A stretch of 64,000 nt of DNA from positions 124,001 through 188,000 of the forward strand of contig NZ_JABBYG020000004.1 of NCBI RefSeq assembly GCF_012935325.2, given 5' to 3'. The notes under the pieces are model-generated. The model saw only the letters and a program-made list of their open reading frames with translations. It was not told where the DNA came from and searched no databases. Made by a program: the position numbers and the translations under genes. The first letter of the stretch is position 1, and each line of letters begins with the position of its first letter. Source of the DNA: Paenibacillus sp. PL91 (GTDB lineage Bacteria > Bacillota > Bacilli > Paenibacillales > Paenibacillaceae). Shown here piece after piece: positions 33,275 to 42,279 of this stretch.

Positions 33275-36200
33275 ATGAAGAAATGGTTAAGCCTTTTGCT
33301 TGTTGCCGCTTTGACGCTAACCTTTCCTGCGGGAGGCTTCGCTTATACAAATCCTATCCAGATGCCGGAATCCTGGCATTGGGACAACGGGGACTTCTAC
33401 GGGGAGGGTGACCCGTACATTCTGAAATTCAATGGTATTTATTATCTTTATACGAGTACGGTGGACGATAAAGCCGGCGTGAAGGCCTGGTCTTCCGCAG
33501 ATTTGGTTCATTGGGAATACCGCGGTCTGGTGACAACGGAGCTGGTAACAAAAGCGGCATACGCTCCGGAAGTCATCTATTGGAATGGGCAATTTTACAT
33601 GTACACCTCACCTGCCGGTCGAGGCCATTATGTATTAAAAAGCGAGAGCCCGCTTGGCCCGTTCACCGTCCAGACGGAAAACAAGGGCATGGGGATCGAT
33701 GGCCACGTATTCATCGACGATGACGGGAAATGGTACTTCTATAGTACGGGTGCGGGGCGTATCGATGTGCGTCCGATGTCTGATCCTTATACGTTCGGGG
33801 CCTTGGCCGATACGGGTGCGGAAATGAATGGTTGGACGGAAGGTCCTACGGTAGTGAAGCGTAATGGAAAATACTTTATGACCTACACAGGAAACCATAT
33901 CTGGAGCAAAGGCTACAGAGTGAATTATAGCAGCGGTGTAAGTCCGATGACTGGCTTTACACCGGCCTCCTCACAAAATCCGATCCTAATCAATACGGAA
34001 GGAAACCATGTCGGACTCGGGCATAACAGCATTGTGCGCGGTCCCGATCTTGATTCCGATTATATGGTCTATCATAACCATGCCAGTCCGGGACGGAATA
34101 TGAACCTCGACCGGATCGTATGGAACGGTGATAAAATGAGTGTTCTTGGTCCTACGACATCGGGGCAGACGGATCCAGAGATGCCGGATTTCAGCGACCG
34201 TTTTCAAAGGGCGGCTCTAGGCGAGGAGTGGAGGGCTGCCAACGGCGGCAACTGGGGGATTCGAAATGCAGAGTCCTTATACCAGGATAGCTTGGGAGAT
34301 CCGTTGCGTCCATATCTGATTACATCGAAGGAAGAAACGGAGCATCAATATACGGCTGAATTTCACATGAAACAAGTCGAACAAGGAATGAGCGCTAACC
34401 CGCTGATTGGCGCCGTGTTCTCCTATAAAGATAAGGATAATTATGGCATTGCGGTATTAAGCCGAAATCATGGCCGGTTGGAGACGTTCTTCCGCGTTAA
34501 TGGGAGGGATAAAGGCTGGGAAACTTCTCTGCTGCCGGAGGACTATGATCTTACGAAGTGGCATGAGATCCGGGTGGAAAAGGGCGGGTCCGACTACCGA
34601 ATCTATGTAGATGGCATGCTGAAGCAGACTCGAACGATTGATCGACTCGGCAGCGGTAAGGTTGGCTACACGACAACCGATGCACGGGCGGACTTTGGCT
34701 ATGTCGCATTTAGCAATGAGGTTGATGGCAGCAGTGCCAACCTAGCATCCAAGCCGATTCCCGGGGAGATCCAGGCTGTTCACTACAACACGGACGAGAA
34801 AGATTCAGATGATCGGAGAAATGAATCGGATAAGAAAAATAAACAGGATCAGCATCGCAGAGAGGATATCATCCCAAATCCAGAGGGCGGCTATTACGTG
34901 AAATTAGATGGAACCGGTGATTCGCTGCGCTATAACGTAAATGTTACGGAGGCCGGCACCTTCGACCTGGTTATCAGGTATGCGGCGGCTGCCGGCAATG
35001 CCCGGTTAAAGCTTGCGCTTGACGATTCTGATTTAATGAAAAACGTGCAAGTGCCGTCAACAGGAGGCGCCGACCAATGGGGCAATCTCCATATTAAAGG
35101 GCTTAAGCTTCCGAAAGGACAGCACATACTCAAATTAAAGGCGGATAAAGGTGAATTTAATTACTCTGCACTGAAGTTTCAACGATCTGCTGAAACAAAG
35201 TCCATTTTCGATGACTTCAATGATGGAAACGATACAGGGTGGCAAAAATTCGATCAGAGCTGGAAGATCAAGACGGATGAGCCAAGCAGCTTTGACGCCT
35301 ACAAACCGATCCCGGGTATTGTCGAAGCGCCATATTATAATACCGGCGGGGAAGGCGTTGCCTACCATGATGCAACAGCGGAAAATATCGGCGGGGCACT
35401 TCGCGGGGATGCCGTCGATATTCGTACCAACTCCTTCAATGGAATCAATGTCGGTTGGAATCAGACAGGTGAATGGTTGAAGTATAACGTCGATGTCAAA
35501 GAAGCAGGCTTCTACAATTTCGAGCTTTCCGCAGCAACGACATTCATAGGAGCTCAGGCTCGGCTATGGTTGGATGAAGAGACAGACCTGACCGGTATTA
35601 TCGATATACCTAGATCAGGGGATTGGAACGTCTGGCAAACTGCATCGGCGCAGCGCTTTTTCCTGCCCGAGGGCAAACACACGCTCAAGCTGGAAACGGT
35701 AAAGGGAGAATTTGATTTTGCGCGATTGAAGTTCACGTCATTCGATATCTATAAGCCGCTGCCCGGAATAATCGAGGCTGTGCATTACAACACTGGCGGT
35801 GCGGAGGCCGGGTATCATGACAATACGCAGGAGAATATTGGAGGCAAGTATCGTGCGGATGCCGTTGATATTCGCGACAATCCGGAAGGTGGCTGGCATG
35901 TCGGATGGAACCAGACCGGTGAATGGTTGAAATATAACGTAGATGTTGCTGCAACGGGTACCTATAATGTGGGCGCCCGGATTGCGACGGCGCTTGATGG
36001 CGGTAAAATCCGATTATGGCTTGATGACATGACCGACTTGACGGGCATTGTCGAGATTCCGAATACCGGCGGATGGGACACCTGGAATGATGTCCGGCTT
36101 GGCGACATCATACTTCCTCAAGGCAAGCATACGATCAAGGTTGAGATCGTGGAAGGCGAATATGATTTCTCGAAGCTTACCTTCTTTGCGTTTGATAAGC

Positions 36201-37171
36201 CCAAGTCCGTTACGGGAAGCGTATATGCTGCAGAATATAAGACAGGGGGAGAAGGAGACGGCTATCATGACCTCACTCCAGTGAATATCGGAAGTGAGTA
36301 CCGCGATGATGCTGTCGATATTCGAACGCATCCCGAGGGCGGATTCACGACCGGTTGGAATCAGACCGGGGAATGGTTGAAGTATAACGTGCATGTAGAC
36401 GAAGCGGGCACATATAAGCTTGATCTAAAGGTAGCGACCGCCCTGGAGGGCGGCAAAGCGCGGCTATGGCTTAACGATTCAATAGATCTCACCGGAATAA
36501 TGGAGATTCCGAATACCGGCGGTTTCGATGCGTGGTCTACCTTGACTAAAGAGGGAATAACCCTTCCCGAAGGCGATCACACCATTAAAGTTGAAATTGT
36601 AGAAGGGGAGTTCGATTTCTACAGCTTCAGATTCCATAACGATCCGGCCGATCCCAAGCAAGGCATGTATAAATCCGAAGCGGGAGGATTTGCGAAATCG
36701 GTCATTGGTGACGGTGGATGGTCGGACTATACGATTGAGGCGGATATCCAACTAGCCCGCGGTACTTCGGGTCCAGCGAATAGCGGCATCTTGATGCGCG
36801 TAAATAATGCTGCGACCGGGAATGATTGGGGTCAAAACAACGCGGAATTCCTGCAAGGCTACTCAGCGTATTTAACTGCGGACGGTGTTCACTTAGCCAA
36901 GTTTAATTATAACGTTGAGTACTTGGCCGGATCGGCCCTGAGCGATACTGTCGACACCTGGCAGCATATGAAGGTCGTGGTTAGCGGTGCAAATATTAAG
37001 ATTTATGTCGGTGACATGAATCAGCCGTTGATAGACTATACCGATCGGAGCAGCACGGCATATACGCACGGCAAGGTGGGGGTTAGAAGCTTCTTTGCGG
37101 AAAGTCTTATCGATAACTTTACGGTAAAACCTAACAGCGTGGTGATGAAAGAACATGATGACCAAAATTGA
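33275..37171 (+). CDS. Secreted multimodular glycoside hydrolase: GH43 with four CBM6-like modules and two LamG-like modules
   Basis: 1298 residues with a signal peptide (KKWLSLLLVAALTLTFPAGG, cleavage near residue 24). GH43 five-bladed propeller at about 38-305: catalytic base Asp in GEGDPYILKF (about 46), pKa modulator in DGHVFIDDDG (about 142), acid Glu in WTEGPTVVKR (about 188). A LamG/DUF1080-like domain follows (about 308-485). Four CBM6-like modules start near 492, 676, 827 and 977, the last three very similar (VGWNQTGEWLKYNV repeated). The first is degenerate with a highly charged insert (DEKDSDDRRNESDKKNKQDQ). A 25-residue stub of another LamG domain sits near 650, and a final LamG-like domain ends the protein (about 1130-1285). 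Likely cuts arabinofuranosyl, xylosyl or galactofuranosyl linkages in a polymer outside the cell. Good AAAGGAG start. Confidence 0.88.
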   Translation: MKKWLSLLLVAALTLTFPAGGFAYTNPIQMPESWHWDNGDFYGEGDPYILKFNGIYYLYTSTVDDKAGVKAWSSADLVHWEYRGLVTTELVTKAAYAPEVIYWNGQFYMYTSPAGRGHYVLKSESPLGPFTVQTENKGMGIDGHVFIDDDGKWYFYSTGAGRIDVRPMSDPYTFGALADTGAEMNGWTEGPTVVKRNGKYFMTYTGNHIWSKGYRVNYSSGVSPMTGFTPASSQNPILINTEGNHVGLGHNSIVRGPDLDSDYMVYHNHASPGRNMNLDRIVWNGDKMSVLGPTTSGQTDPEMPDFSDRFQRAALGEEWRAANGGNWGIRNAESLYQDSLGDPLRPYLITSKEETEHQYTAEFHMKQVEQGMSANPLIGAVFSYKDKDNYGIAVLSRNHGRLETFFRVNGRDKGWETSLLPEDYDLTKWHEIRVEKGGSDYRIYVDGMLKQTRTIDRLGSGKVGYTTTDARADFGYVAFSNEVDGSSANLASKPIPGEIQAVHYNTDEKDSDDRRNESDKKNKQDQHRREDIIPNPEGGYYVKLDGTGDSLRYNVNVTEAGTFDLVIRYAAAAGNARLKLALDDSDLMKNVQVPSTGGADQWGNLHIKGLKLPKGQHILKLKADKGEFNYSALKFQRSAETKSIFDDFNDGNDTGWQKFDQSWKIKTDEPSSFDAYKPIPGIVEAPYYNTGGEGVAYHDATAENIGGALRGDAVDIRTNSFNGINVGWNQTGEWLKYNVDVKEAGFYNFELSAATTFIGAQARLWLDEETDLTGIIDIPRSGDWNVWQTASAQRFFLPEGKHTLKLETVKGEFDFARLKFTSFDIYKPLPGIIEAVHYNTGGAEAGYHDNTQENIGGKYRADAVDIRDNPEGGWHVGWNQTGEWLKYNVDVAATGTYNVGARIATALDGGKIRLWLDDMTDLTGIVEIPNTGGWDTWNDVRLGDIILPQGKHTIKVEIVEGEYDFSKLTFFAFDKPKSVTGSVYAAEYKTGGEGDGYHDLTPVNIGSEYRDDAVDIRTHPEGGFTTGWNQTGEWLKYNVHVDEAGTYKLDLKVATALEGGKARLWLNDSIDLTGIMEIPNTGGFDAWSTLTKEGITLPEGDHTIKVEIVEGEFDFYSFRFHNDPADPKQGMYKSEAGGFAKSVIGDGGWSDYTIEADIQLARGTSGPANSGILMRVNNAATGNDWGQNNAEFLQGYSAYLTADGVHLAKFNYNVEYLAGSALSDTVDTWQHMKVVVSGANIKIYVGDMNQPLIDYTDRSSTAYTHGKVGVRSFFAESLIDNFTVKPNSVVMKEHDDQN
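34750..36640 (+). repeat. Tandem CBM6-encoding repeats inside the GH43 gene
   Basis: Four units with a period of about 450 bp in the last three. Each codes for a YNTGG...YHD start, a GWNQTGEWLKYNV core, a RLWLDD/RLWLND strand and a final LPEGKHTLK/IKVEIVEGE segment. Similarity between units points to internal duplication. Confidence 0.75.
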
Positions 37172-37251
37172 AGCCGGTGGGAGGGCGTTATGATCGGATC
37201 GATTAACGGTTAAATCCTCAACCATTACGACAAATCAGCAGGAGGCTTAAT

Positions 37252-39273
37252 TTGAACACAAACGCGAAAATTACGATTGACTGCAGCCGAACGAGCGAGC
37301 ATACGGTCAACCCTTATTTATTCGGCCATTTCGTTGAAGACATTCGGGATCATATGGAAGCGATGCTCGCGTTTCCGCTTAAGGATATGGATTTCGAAAG
37401 CGAAGCCGAGACGAAGAAAGAGATAGCCGGGAGCTGGTACGCCTATACGAACGGGCGGAACACCAAGTACGCATTGGAGGCACCCGCTCCGAAGCATTCG
37501 GGGCGGGCCCAGCGCATCCGCCTTCAGAGCGATGACGAAGCCTATGCGGGAATCGCTCAGAAGGTGGCGCTCAAGGGACCTAAGGATTACGCGGTCAAGC
37601 TTGTGGCCCGGGCTTCCGTAGAGTTGAAGGTTATCATCGTCGAAGCGGTGGACCGGCGCTCGGAAGAGCTCCTTGGACAAGTCCGGATCGAACTCGGCAG
37701 CCACAACTGGCGTGAGTACGAGGCGCAGCTGTCTATTTCCTGCGCATGCGTGGACGCCGAAATCCGAATATATGTTCCGGCCGATCACCCGAGGTGGATC
37801 GATCATGTGTCCACCGGTATGCTTTGGATCGACCATGTGTCTGTATTACCGGTAGACAGCATCGTCATGGTGAAGCGCGAAGTAATCGACATGACGCGGG
37901 AACTGAACGCGGGGATGATGAGGCTTGCCGGCAACTACATCAGCGCCTACCACTGGGAGCATGGCATAGGCCCGGTTCTTGAGAGACCTGTCATGTACAA
38001 CGAAGCGTGGGGAGGCTGGACCAGCAAATATTTCGGCACGGACGAATTTATTCGTTTTTGCCGGGAGCTTCAGGTCGAGCCCCTCATCTGCGTAAATGAC
38101 GGATCGGGTACGCCCGATGAAGCTGCTCAGTGGATTGAATACTGCAATGGCGGCGTCGATACGCCCATGGGAGCGCTGCGTGCAGCAAACGGAAATCCCG
38201 AGCCGTACAATGTCCGCTATTGGGAGATCGGCAACGAGGTGTGGGGACAGTGGCAGGTCGGCACTTGCTCCGCGGATCAGTTCGCTAGGCGCACGGTTTC
38301 CTTCGCCGAAGCCATGAAGGCGGCCGATCCCTCTATCAAGCTTCTAGCCTGCGGCCACTTCGAGCAGGAGTGGAATAAGACTGTCCTTGATCTGGCCGGC
38401 GAGCATTTCGATTACCTTACCCTGCACTTGTATCACGGCTACGGTCCCTTCGGCATGAACCGGAATACGCCGGCGGAGGATCGGTATAAGGCGATCGCAT
38501 CTTATCCCGAGTTTACCCGTCACCACATCACGCAGACGGCAGAGCATATTCATGCGGACGCGAAGCATAGCCATGTGAAGCTGGCCATTACCGAATACAA
38601 CACGATGTATTATCCGAACACGATTCGGAAAGGACTGCCGAACGAGCATACATTGGGCGCGGCGGTTGCCAATGCAGCCAACCTGAACGAAATGATACGC
38701 TGCAGCGATATCGTTCATATTGGCAGCTTCTCCGATCTGGTGAATGGCTGGCTCGGCGGATGCATCCGCGTAGGTGATTATTATGCCGATCAATATTGCG
38801 GCAAGGAGCCCGGCTGGAGCGGATTGCCCCTTACCGTATACGGGACGCCAACTTATGAAGTGATGAAACTTTATGCGAATCGGAATATTCGGCATATTCT
38901 CCACGTTGCAGCCGAGTGCGGGAAGTTTGCCGTTCCGTCACTCAGGGAGACGCCTATCATGCTGGACGCACTGCCTGATCTTGATATTGTGGCCGGCACG
39001 AATGACGACCGCAGCACCGTCTCCGTATTTATCGTGAACCGCAGCTTGAATGAGGTGAAGGTGGCGCTTGGCCTGCAAGACTTTGAGGCTTCGGAAGAAA
39101 CGGTTCTTTATGAAATAACGGGAGAATCATACGACGATATCAATTCCGTGTTTGAGCCAGAACGGATTATATGTAAGGTAAGAGTCGTCCCTGCCGAAGA
39201 ATGGAATCTCGGCTACACGCTACGCCCTACTTCCGTTTATGTACTTGAAATGAAAGAGAAGCACAAGAAATAG
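37252..39273 (+). CDS. GH51 family alpha-L-arabinofuranosidase (long type), cytoplasmic
   Basis: 673 residues, longer than the usual 500 of bacterial GH51 because a carbohydrate-binding-like beta domain (about 55-200) is inserted after the NPYLFGHFVEDI opening. The catalytic barrel has acid/base Glu in YWEIGNEVWGQW (about 329) and nucleophile Glu in ITEYNTMY (about 447). There is no signal peptide. The start is TTG 37252 with a perfect AGGAGG six nt upstream. It follows the GH43 gene by 80 nt and precedes GH2 by 10 nt, so the three likely act together: GH43 outside, GH51 and GH2 on imported fragments. GH51 enzymes remove L-arabinofuranose; some members also accept D-galactofuranose. Confidence 0.88.
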   Translation: MNTNAKITIDCSRTSEHTVNPYLFGHFVEDIRDHMEAMLAFPLKDMDFESEAETKKEIAGSWYAYTNGRNTKYALEAPAPKHSGRAQRIRLQSDDEAYAGIAQKVALKGPKDYAVKLVARASVELKVIIVEAVDRRSEELLGQVRIELGSHNWREYEAQLSISCACVDAEIRIYVPADHPRWIDHVSTGMLWIDHVSVLPVDSIVMVKREVIDMTRELNAGMMRLAGNYISAYHWEHGIGPVLERPVMYNEAWGGWTSKYFGTDEFIRFCRELQVEPLICVNDGSGTPDEAAQWIEYCNGGVDTPMGALRAANGNPEPYNVRYWEIGNEVWGQWQVGTCSADQFARRTVSFAEAMKAADPSIKLLACGHFEQEWNKTVLDLAGEHFDYLTLHLYHGYGPFGMNRNTPAEDRYKAIASYPEFTRHHITQTAEHIHADAKHSHVKLAITEYNTMYYPNTIRKGLPNEHTLGAAVANAANLNEMIRCSDIVHIGSFSDLVNGWLGGCIRVGDYYADQYCGKEPGWSGLPLTVYGTPTYEVMKLYANRNIRHILHVAAECGKFAVPSLRETPIMLDALPDLDIVAGTNDDRSTVSVFIVNRSLNEVKVALGLQDFEASEETVLYEITGESYDDINSVFEPERIICKVRVVPAEEWNLGYTLRPTSVYVLEMKEKHKK

Positions 39274-39283
39274 GAGGCGCGGC

Positions 39284-41050
39284 ATGACAACGAAGGCATA
39301 TATCAAAGACTATCCCAGGCCACAATTCGTACGCGACAATTGGCTCTGCTTAAACGGCGAATGGAGCTTCCGCTTCGATGACCGTAACGTGGGGGAGAAA
39401 GAGAAGTGGCAGGAGAAATTCGAAGAGACCCACAAAATAAACGTGCCCTTTACGTACGAAACCAAAGCAAGCGGAATCGGAATCGAAGAGTTCCATCCGC
39501 AAGTATGGTACAACAAAGCCGTTCACATCCCGAAGGAATCCGAAGGGAAAAGGGTCATTCTTCATTTCCAAGCGGTGGATTACGAAGCCAAAGTGTGGGT
39601 GAACGGAACGTTGGCAGGCCGGCACCAGGGAGGCTACGCGGCCTTCTCGTTCGACATTACCCCTTATCTCGTATTCGGGGCCGATAATCAAGTCACGTTG
39701 AAGGCGGAAGACAGCAATAGCTGCTTTCAGCCCCGAGGAAAGCAGCGCTGGATGGAAGACAATTTCGAATGCTTCTATGTCCAGACGACCGGGATCTGGC
39801 AGACGGTATGGATGGAATACGTGGAGGAACAGCGTCTTGATGCTGTCAAGATCACGCCGGATGTCGACCGTTCTATCGTCCGTTTCGATTACGAAGTGCA
39901 AGGGGTGGAGGAAGACGGAGCTGGCGACTTAAGGCTGGAAGCTATCGTTACGTTTAAAGGCAAGCAAGTAAAAAGGGTTAGCCTAGCGATTGACCGCCCT
40001 TGCCTCACCGTTGAGGTTGATCTGCTGCATGAGGCGAACGGGCCGTGGAAGAAATGCTTCTGGTCTCCCCAGCATCCGAACTTATATGACGTGGAATTTG
40101 TGCTGTATGCGAAGGATCAGGTCGTGGACCGGGTGTTCTCCTATTTCGGCATGCGGAAGATTTCCATCAAGAACGGCGAGGTGCTGCTGAACAATGTGCC
40201 GATCTACCAGCGATTGATCCTAGACCAGGGGTATTGGACAGACAGCCATCTGACTCCGCCAAGCGAAGAAGCCCTGATCGAAGATATCGATTACATCCTG
40301 ACGATGGGCTACAACGGTGTGCGTAAGCATATGAAGATCGAGGACGCGCGCTTTCTCTATTGGTGTGACGTGAAAGGTCTGCTTGTATGGTCCGAGATGG
40401 CGGCCACCTTCGAGTTTCATGATAGGGCGGTTGATGCTTTCACGAAGGAATGGCTGGAGATTGTGAGGCAGCAATACAACCATCCAAGCATTATTACATG
40501 GGTTCCATTTAACGAATCATGGGGCGTCGCGTCCATTCTACGCGATAAGCGGCAGCAGAAATTCACCGAGGGCATCTATCATCTGACCAAATCAATCGAT
40601 CCTTACCGTCCGGTCATCACGAACGATGGCTGGGAGCACACTGTATCGGACATTCTAACGCTGCATGACTATGTTGCGTCAGGAGACGGTTTCCTGAAGC
40701 GTTATGCCAACAAGGAAGCGATCGTGACCAATGAAACGACTTGCAATCATTGGAAGTACGCATTTGCCGAAGGGTATGCATACCGGGGACAGCCGATCAT
40801 CATCAGCGAATTCGGCGGCATCGCGTTCCAGTCGGACCAAGGCTGGGGCTACGGCGATCAGGTTGCTTCGGAAGAGGAATTCATTAGCCGATTCCGCGGC
40901 ATCACCCAAGCGATTAAGAACGTCGAGTATATTAGCGGGTATTGCTATACGCAGCTTACTGACGTCCAGCAGGAAATCAACGGGCTTCTGACGGAGGATC
41001 GCAAGCCGAAAATTCCATTGGCTACAATCAAAGCCATTAATTTAGCCTGA
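39284..41050 (+). CDS. GH2 family glycosidase (beta-galactosidase/glucuronidase-like), cytoplasmic
   Basis: 588 residues: N-terminal sugar-binding beta-sandwich (PRPQFVRDNWLCLNGEWSF; VWVNGTLAGRHQGGYAAFSF), immunoglobulin-like domain (about 180-290), TIM barrel with acid/base Glu in WVPFNESWGV (about 410) and nucleophile Glu in ISEFGGIAF (about 507). It has no signal peptide and lacks the long C-terminal domains of LacZ, resembling small GH2 enzymes of unknown specificity. AGGAGG precedes the ATG. It is the last gene of the GH43-GH51-GH2 run. Beta-galactosidase, beta-glucuronidase, alpha-L-arabinofuranosidase and beta-galactofuranosidase activities all occur in this family. Confidence 0.85.
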   Translation: MTTKAYIKDYPRPQFVRDNWLCLNGEWSFRFDDRNVGEKEKWQEKFEETHKINVPFTYETKASGIGIEEFHPQVWYNKAVHIPKESEGKRVILHFQAVDYEAKVWVNGTLAGRHQGGYAAFSFDITPYLVFGADNQVTLKAEDSNSCFQPRGKQRWMEDNFECFYVQTTGIWQTVWMEYVEEQRLDAVKITPDVDRSIVRFDYEVQGVEEDGAGDLRLEAIVTFKGKQVKRVSLAIDRPCLTVEVDLLHEANGPWKKCFWSPQHPNLYDVEFVLYAKDQVVDRVFSYFGMRKISIKNGEVLLNNVPIYQRLILDQGYWTDSHLTPPSEEALIEDIDYILTMGYNGVRKHMKIEDARFLYWCDVKGLLVWSEMAATFEFHDRAVDAFTKEWLEIVRQQYNHPSIITWVPFNESWGVASILRDKRQQKFTEGIYHLTKSIDPYRPVITNDGWEHTVSDILTLHDYVASGDGFLKRYANKEAIVTNETTCNHWKYAFAEGYAYRGQPIIISEFGGIAFQSDQGWGYGDQVASEEEFISRFRGITQAIKNVEYISGYCYTQLTDVQQEINGLLTEDRKPKIPLATIKAINLA

Positions 41051-41252
41051 ATGAACTTATACAGCATAAGAGTGGGGCTGCGCGAGCTGCGCAGTCCTCA
41101 TCGTTCTTCCAGATATAATGAGGTATAAAAATTGATTATTACTCCATCCATCACCATTCGCCCCTTAATTCTGCTCCTGCCTTGCATGACTTCTTGCCCG
41201 CTGTTGTCCATTTACTTAATCTCATAACTTTATAGAGGCATTTTATGATCGT

Positions 41253-42110
41253 TTAGAGAGGATCTTTTGATTTCCGGTAAAAGCTCGGCGGCTGTCCGTG
41301 GTAGCTTTTAAAGGCATGAGTAAATGAGTAAACGTCTGAGTACCCGAGGGAAAGGGCGATATGGGAAATCGGCAGAACGGTCGTTCTCACTATTTTCATA
41401 GCATCCTTCATGATCAGATTCGTCAGGTACCGATGTGGCCGGATGCCGACTTTCTGATAAAAGACGTTCGAAAAATGCGAGCGGTGGATCCCGACATGAT
41501 CAGCAATGTCTGTAACGGTTATGCCTTCCTTATAATACAAATGAATGTAGTCGATGCTTGTAGCAACCCAATCATCGGTTGGTGAGGATGCTTTAATCGG
41601 CTTAGATAATCGAACGATCTGATTCAGTAAAGAGTAAAACCGTTGCGTTAAGGAGAAGTCATCTTGTTTCACGAGGTGCTTCCATTCAAATGCAAACTGA
41701 AAAAACGACTGCTCAAGATCCTGATTAAAAAAATCTTTGATATAGGGGTGTTTGAGCGTAAGTCCAAGACGGCGGGTGACCAGTGGCATTTGTTTGCCCT
41801 CGGCAGCAACCCAAAACATCTTTAGAGCAGGTTCTTCACGGGGAGTAATGTAATATTCATGAATGCTGTGAGGGAATAAAACGAATAGATCACCTCGCGT
41901 AAGCGTGGTCTCTTCCTGATTCATACGCAGTGTAACCTGACCTGCAAGAACGAAGTGCAAACTATAATAAGCAATAAAGCGCGGTCCTATATGATAATTT
42001 GGCTTTGCCTCGTTATAGCCAATACGGATGGGTATAACGCCGCTATGCTTTTCCAATGCATTGGGGGTATGATACATATGCTCCGCGAATTCATGGGTAA
42101 ACTCTATCAT
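41253..42110 (-). CDS. AraC family transcriptional regulator
   Basis: 285 residues: an N-terminal cupin-like sensing domain (YYSLHFVLAGQVTLRMNQ, LTRGDLFVLFPHSIHEYY) and a C-terminal AraC DNA-binding domain (VTDIADHVGIHRSHFSNVFY, ISHIALSLGYSDVYSFTHAF). It is convergent with the GH2 gene and lies behind the sulfatase on the same strand, from which a terminator separates it. Its likely targets are the adjacent glycosidase or sulfatase genes; the ligand is not evident. Confidence 0.88.
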   Translation of the reverse strand: MIEFTHEFAEHMYHTPNALEKHSGVIPIRIGYNEAKPNYHIGPRFIAYYSLHFVLAGQVTLRMNQEETTLTRGDLFVLFPHSIHEYYITPREEPALKMFWVAAEGKQMPLVTRRLGLTLKHPYIKDFFNQDLEQSFFQFAFEWKHLVKQDDFSLTQRFYSLLNQIVRLSKPIKASSPTDDWVATSIDYIHLYYKEGITVTDIADHVGIHRSHFSNVFYQKVGIRPHRYLTNLIMKDAMKIVRTTVLPISHIALSLGYSDVYSFTHAFKSYHGQPPSFYRKSKDPL

Positions 42111-42200
42111 GCAAACGACCTCTTCCGAAGTTAAAGTTGATGAAAGTCACTATCATTTTAACATCGTCAGGCATAGGTGAATAGTAACCCGTCATTCGAG

Positions 42201-42263
42201 AAAAAGACCTCAAGCATACAAGCAGTGCCATTGTCCAAATGGTTGCAGCTTGCAGGCTTGAGG
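42201..42263 (-). terminator. Intrinsic terminator after the sulfatase gene
   Basis: On the minus strand GGCCTCAAGCCTGCAAGC and GCTTGTATGCTTGAGGTC pair imperfectly, with an inner ACCATTT/AATGGC stem, followed by TCTTTTTCTC. Confidence 0.75.
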
Positions 42264-42279
42264 CCTCGGTTTGGACGGG

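Noticed and set aside
34750..36640. CRISPR-like or satellite repeats
   Set aside because: The roughly 450-bp periodicity is coding and corresponds to CBM6 modules.
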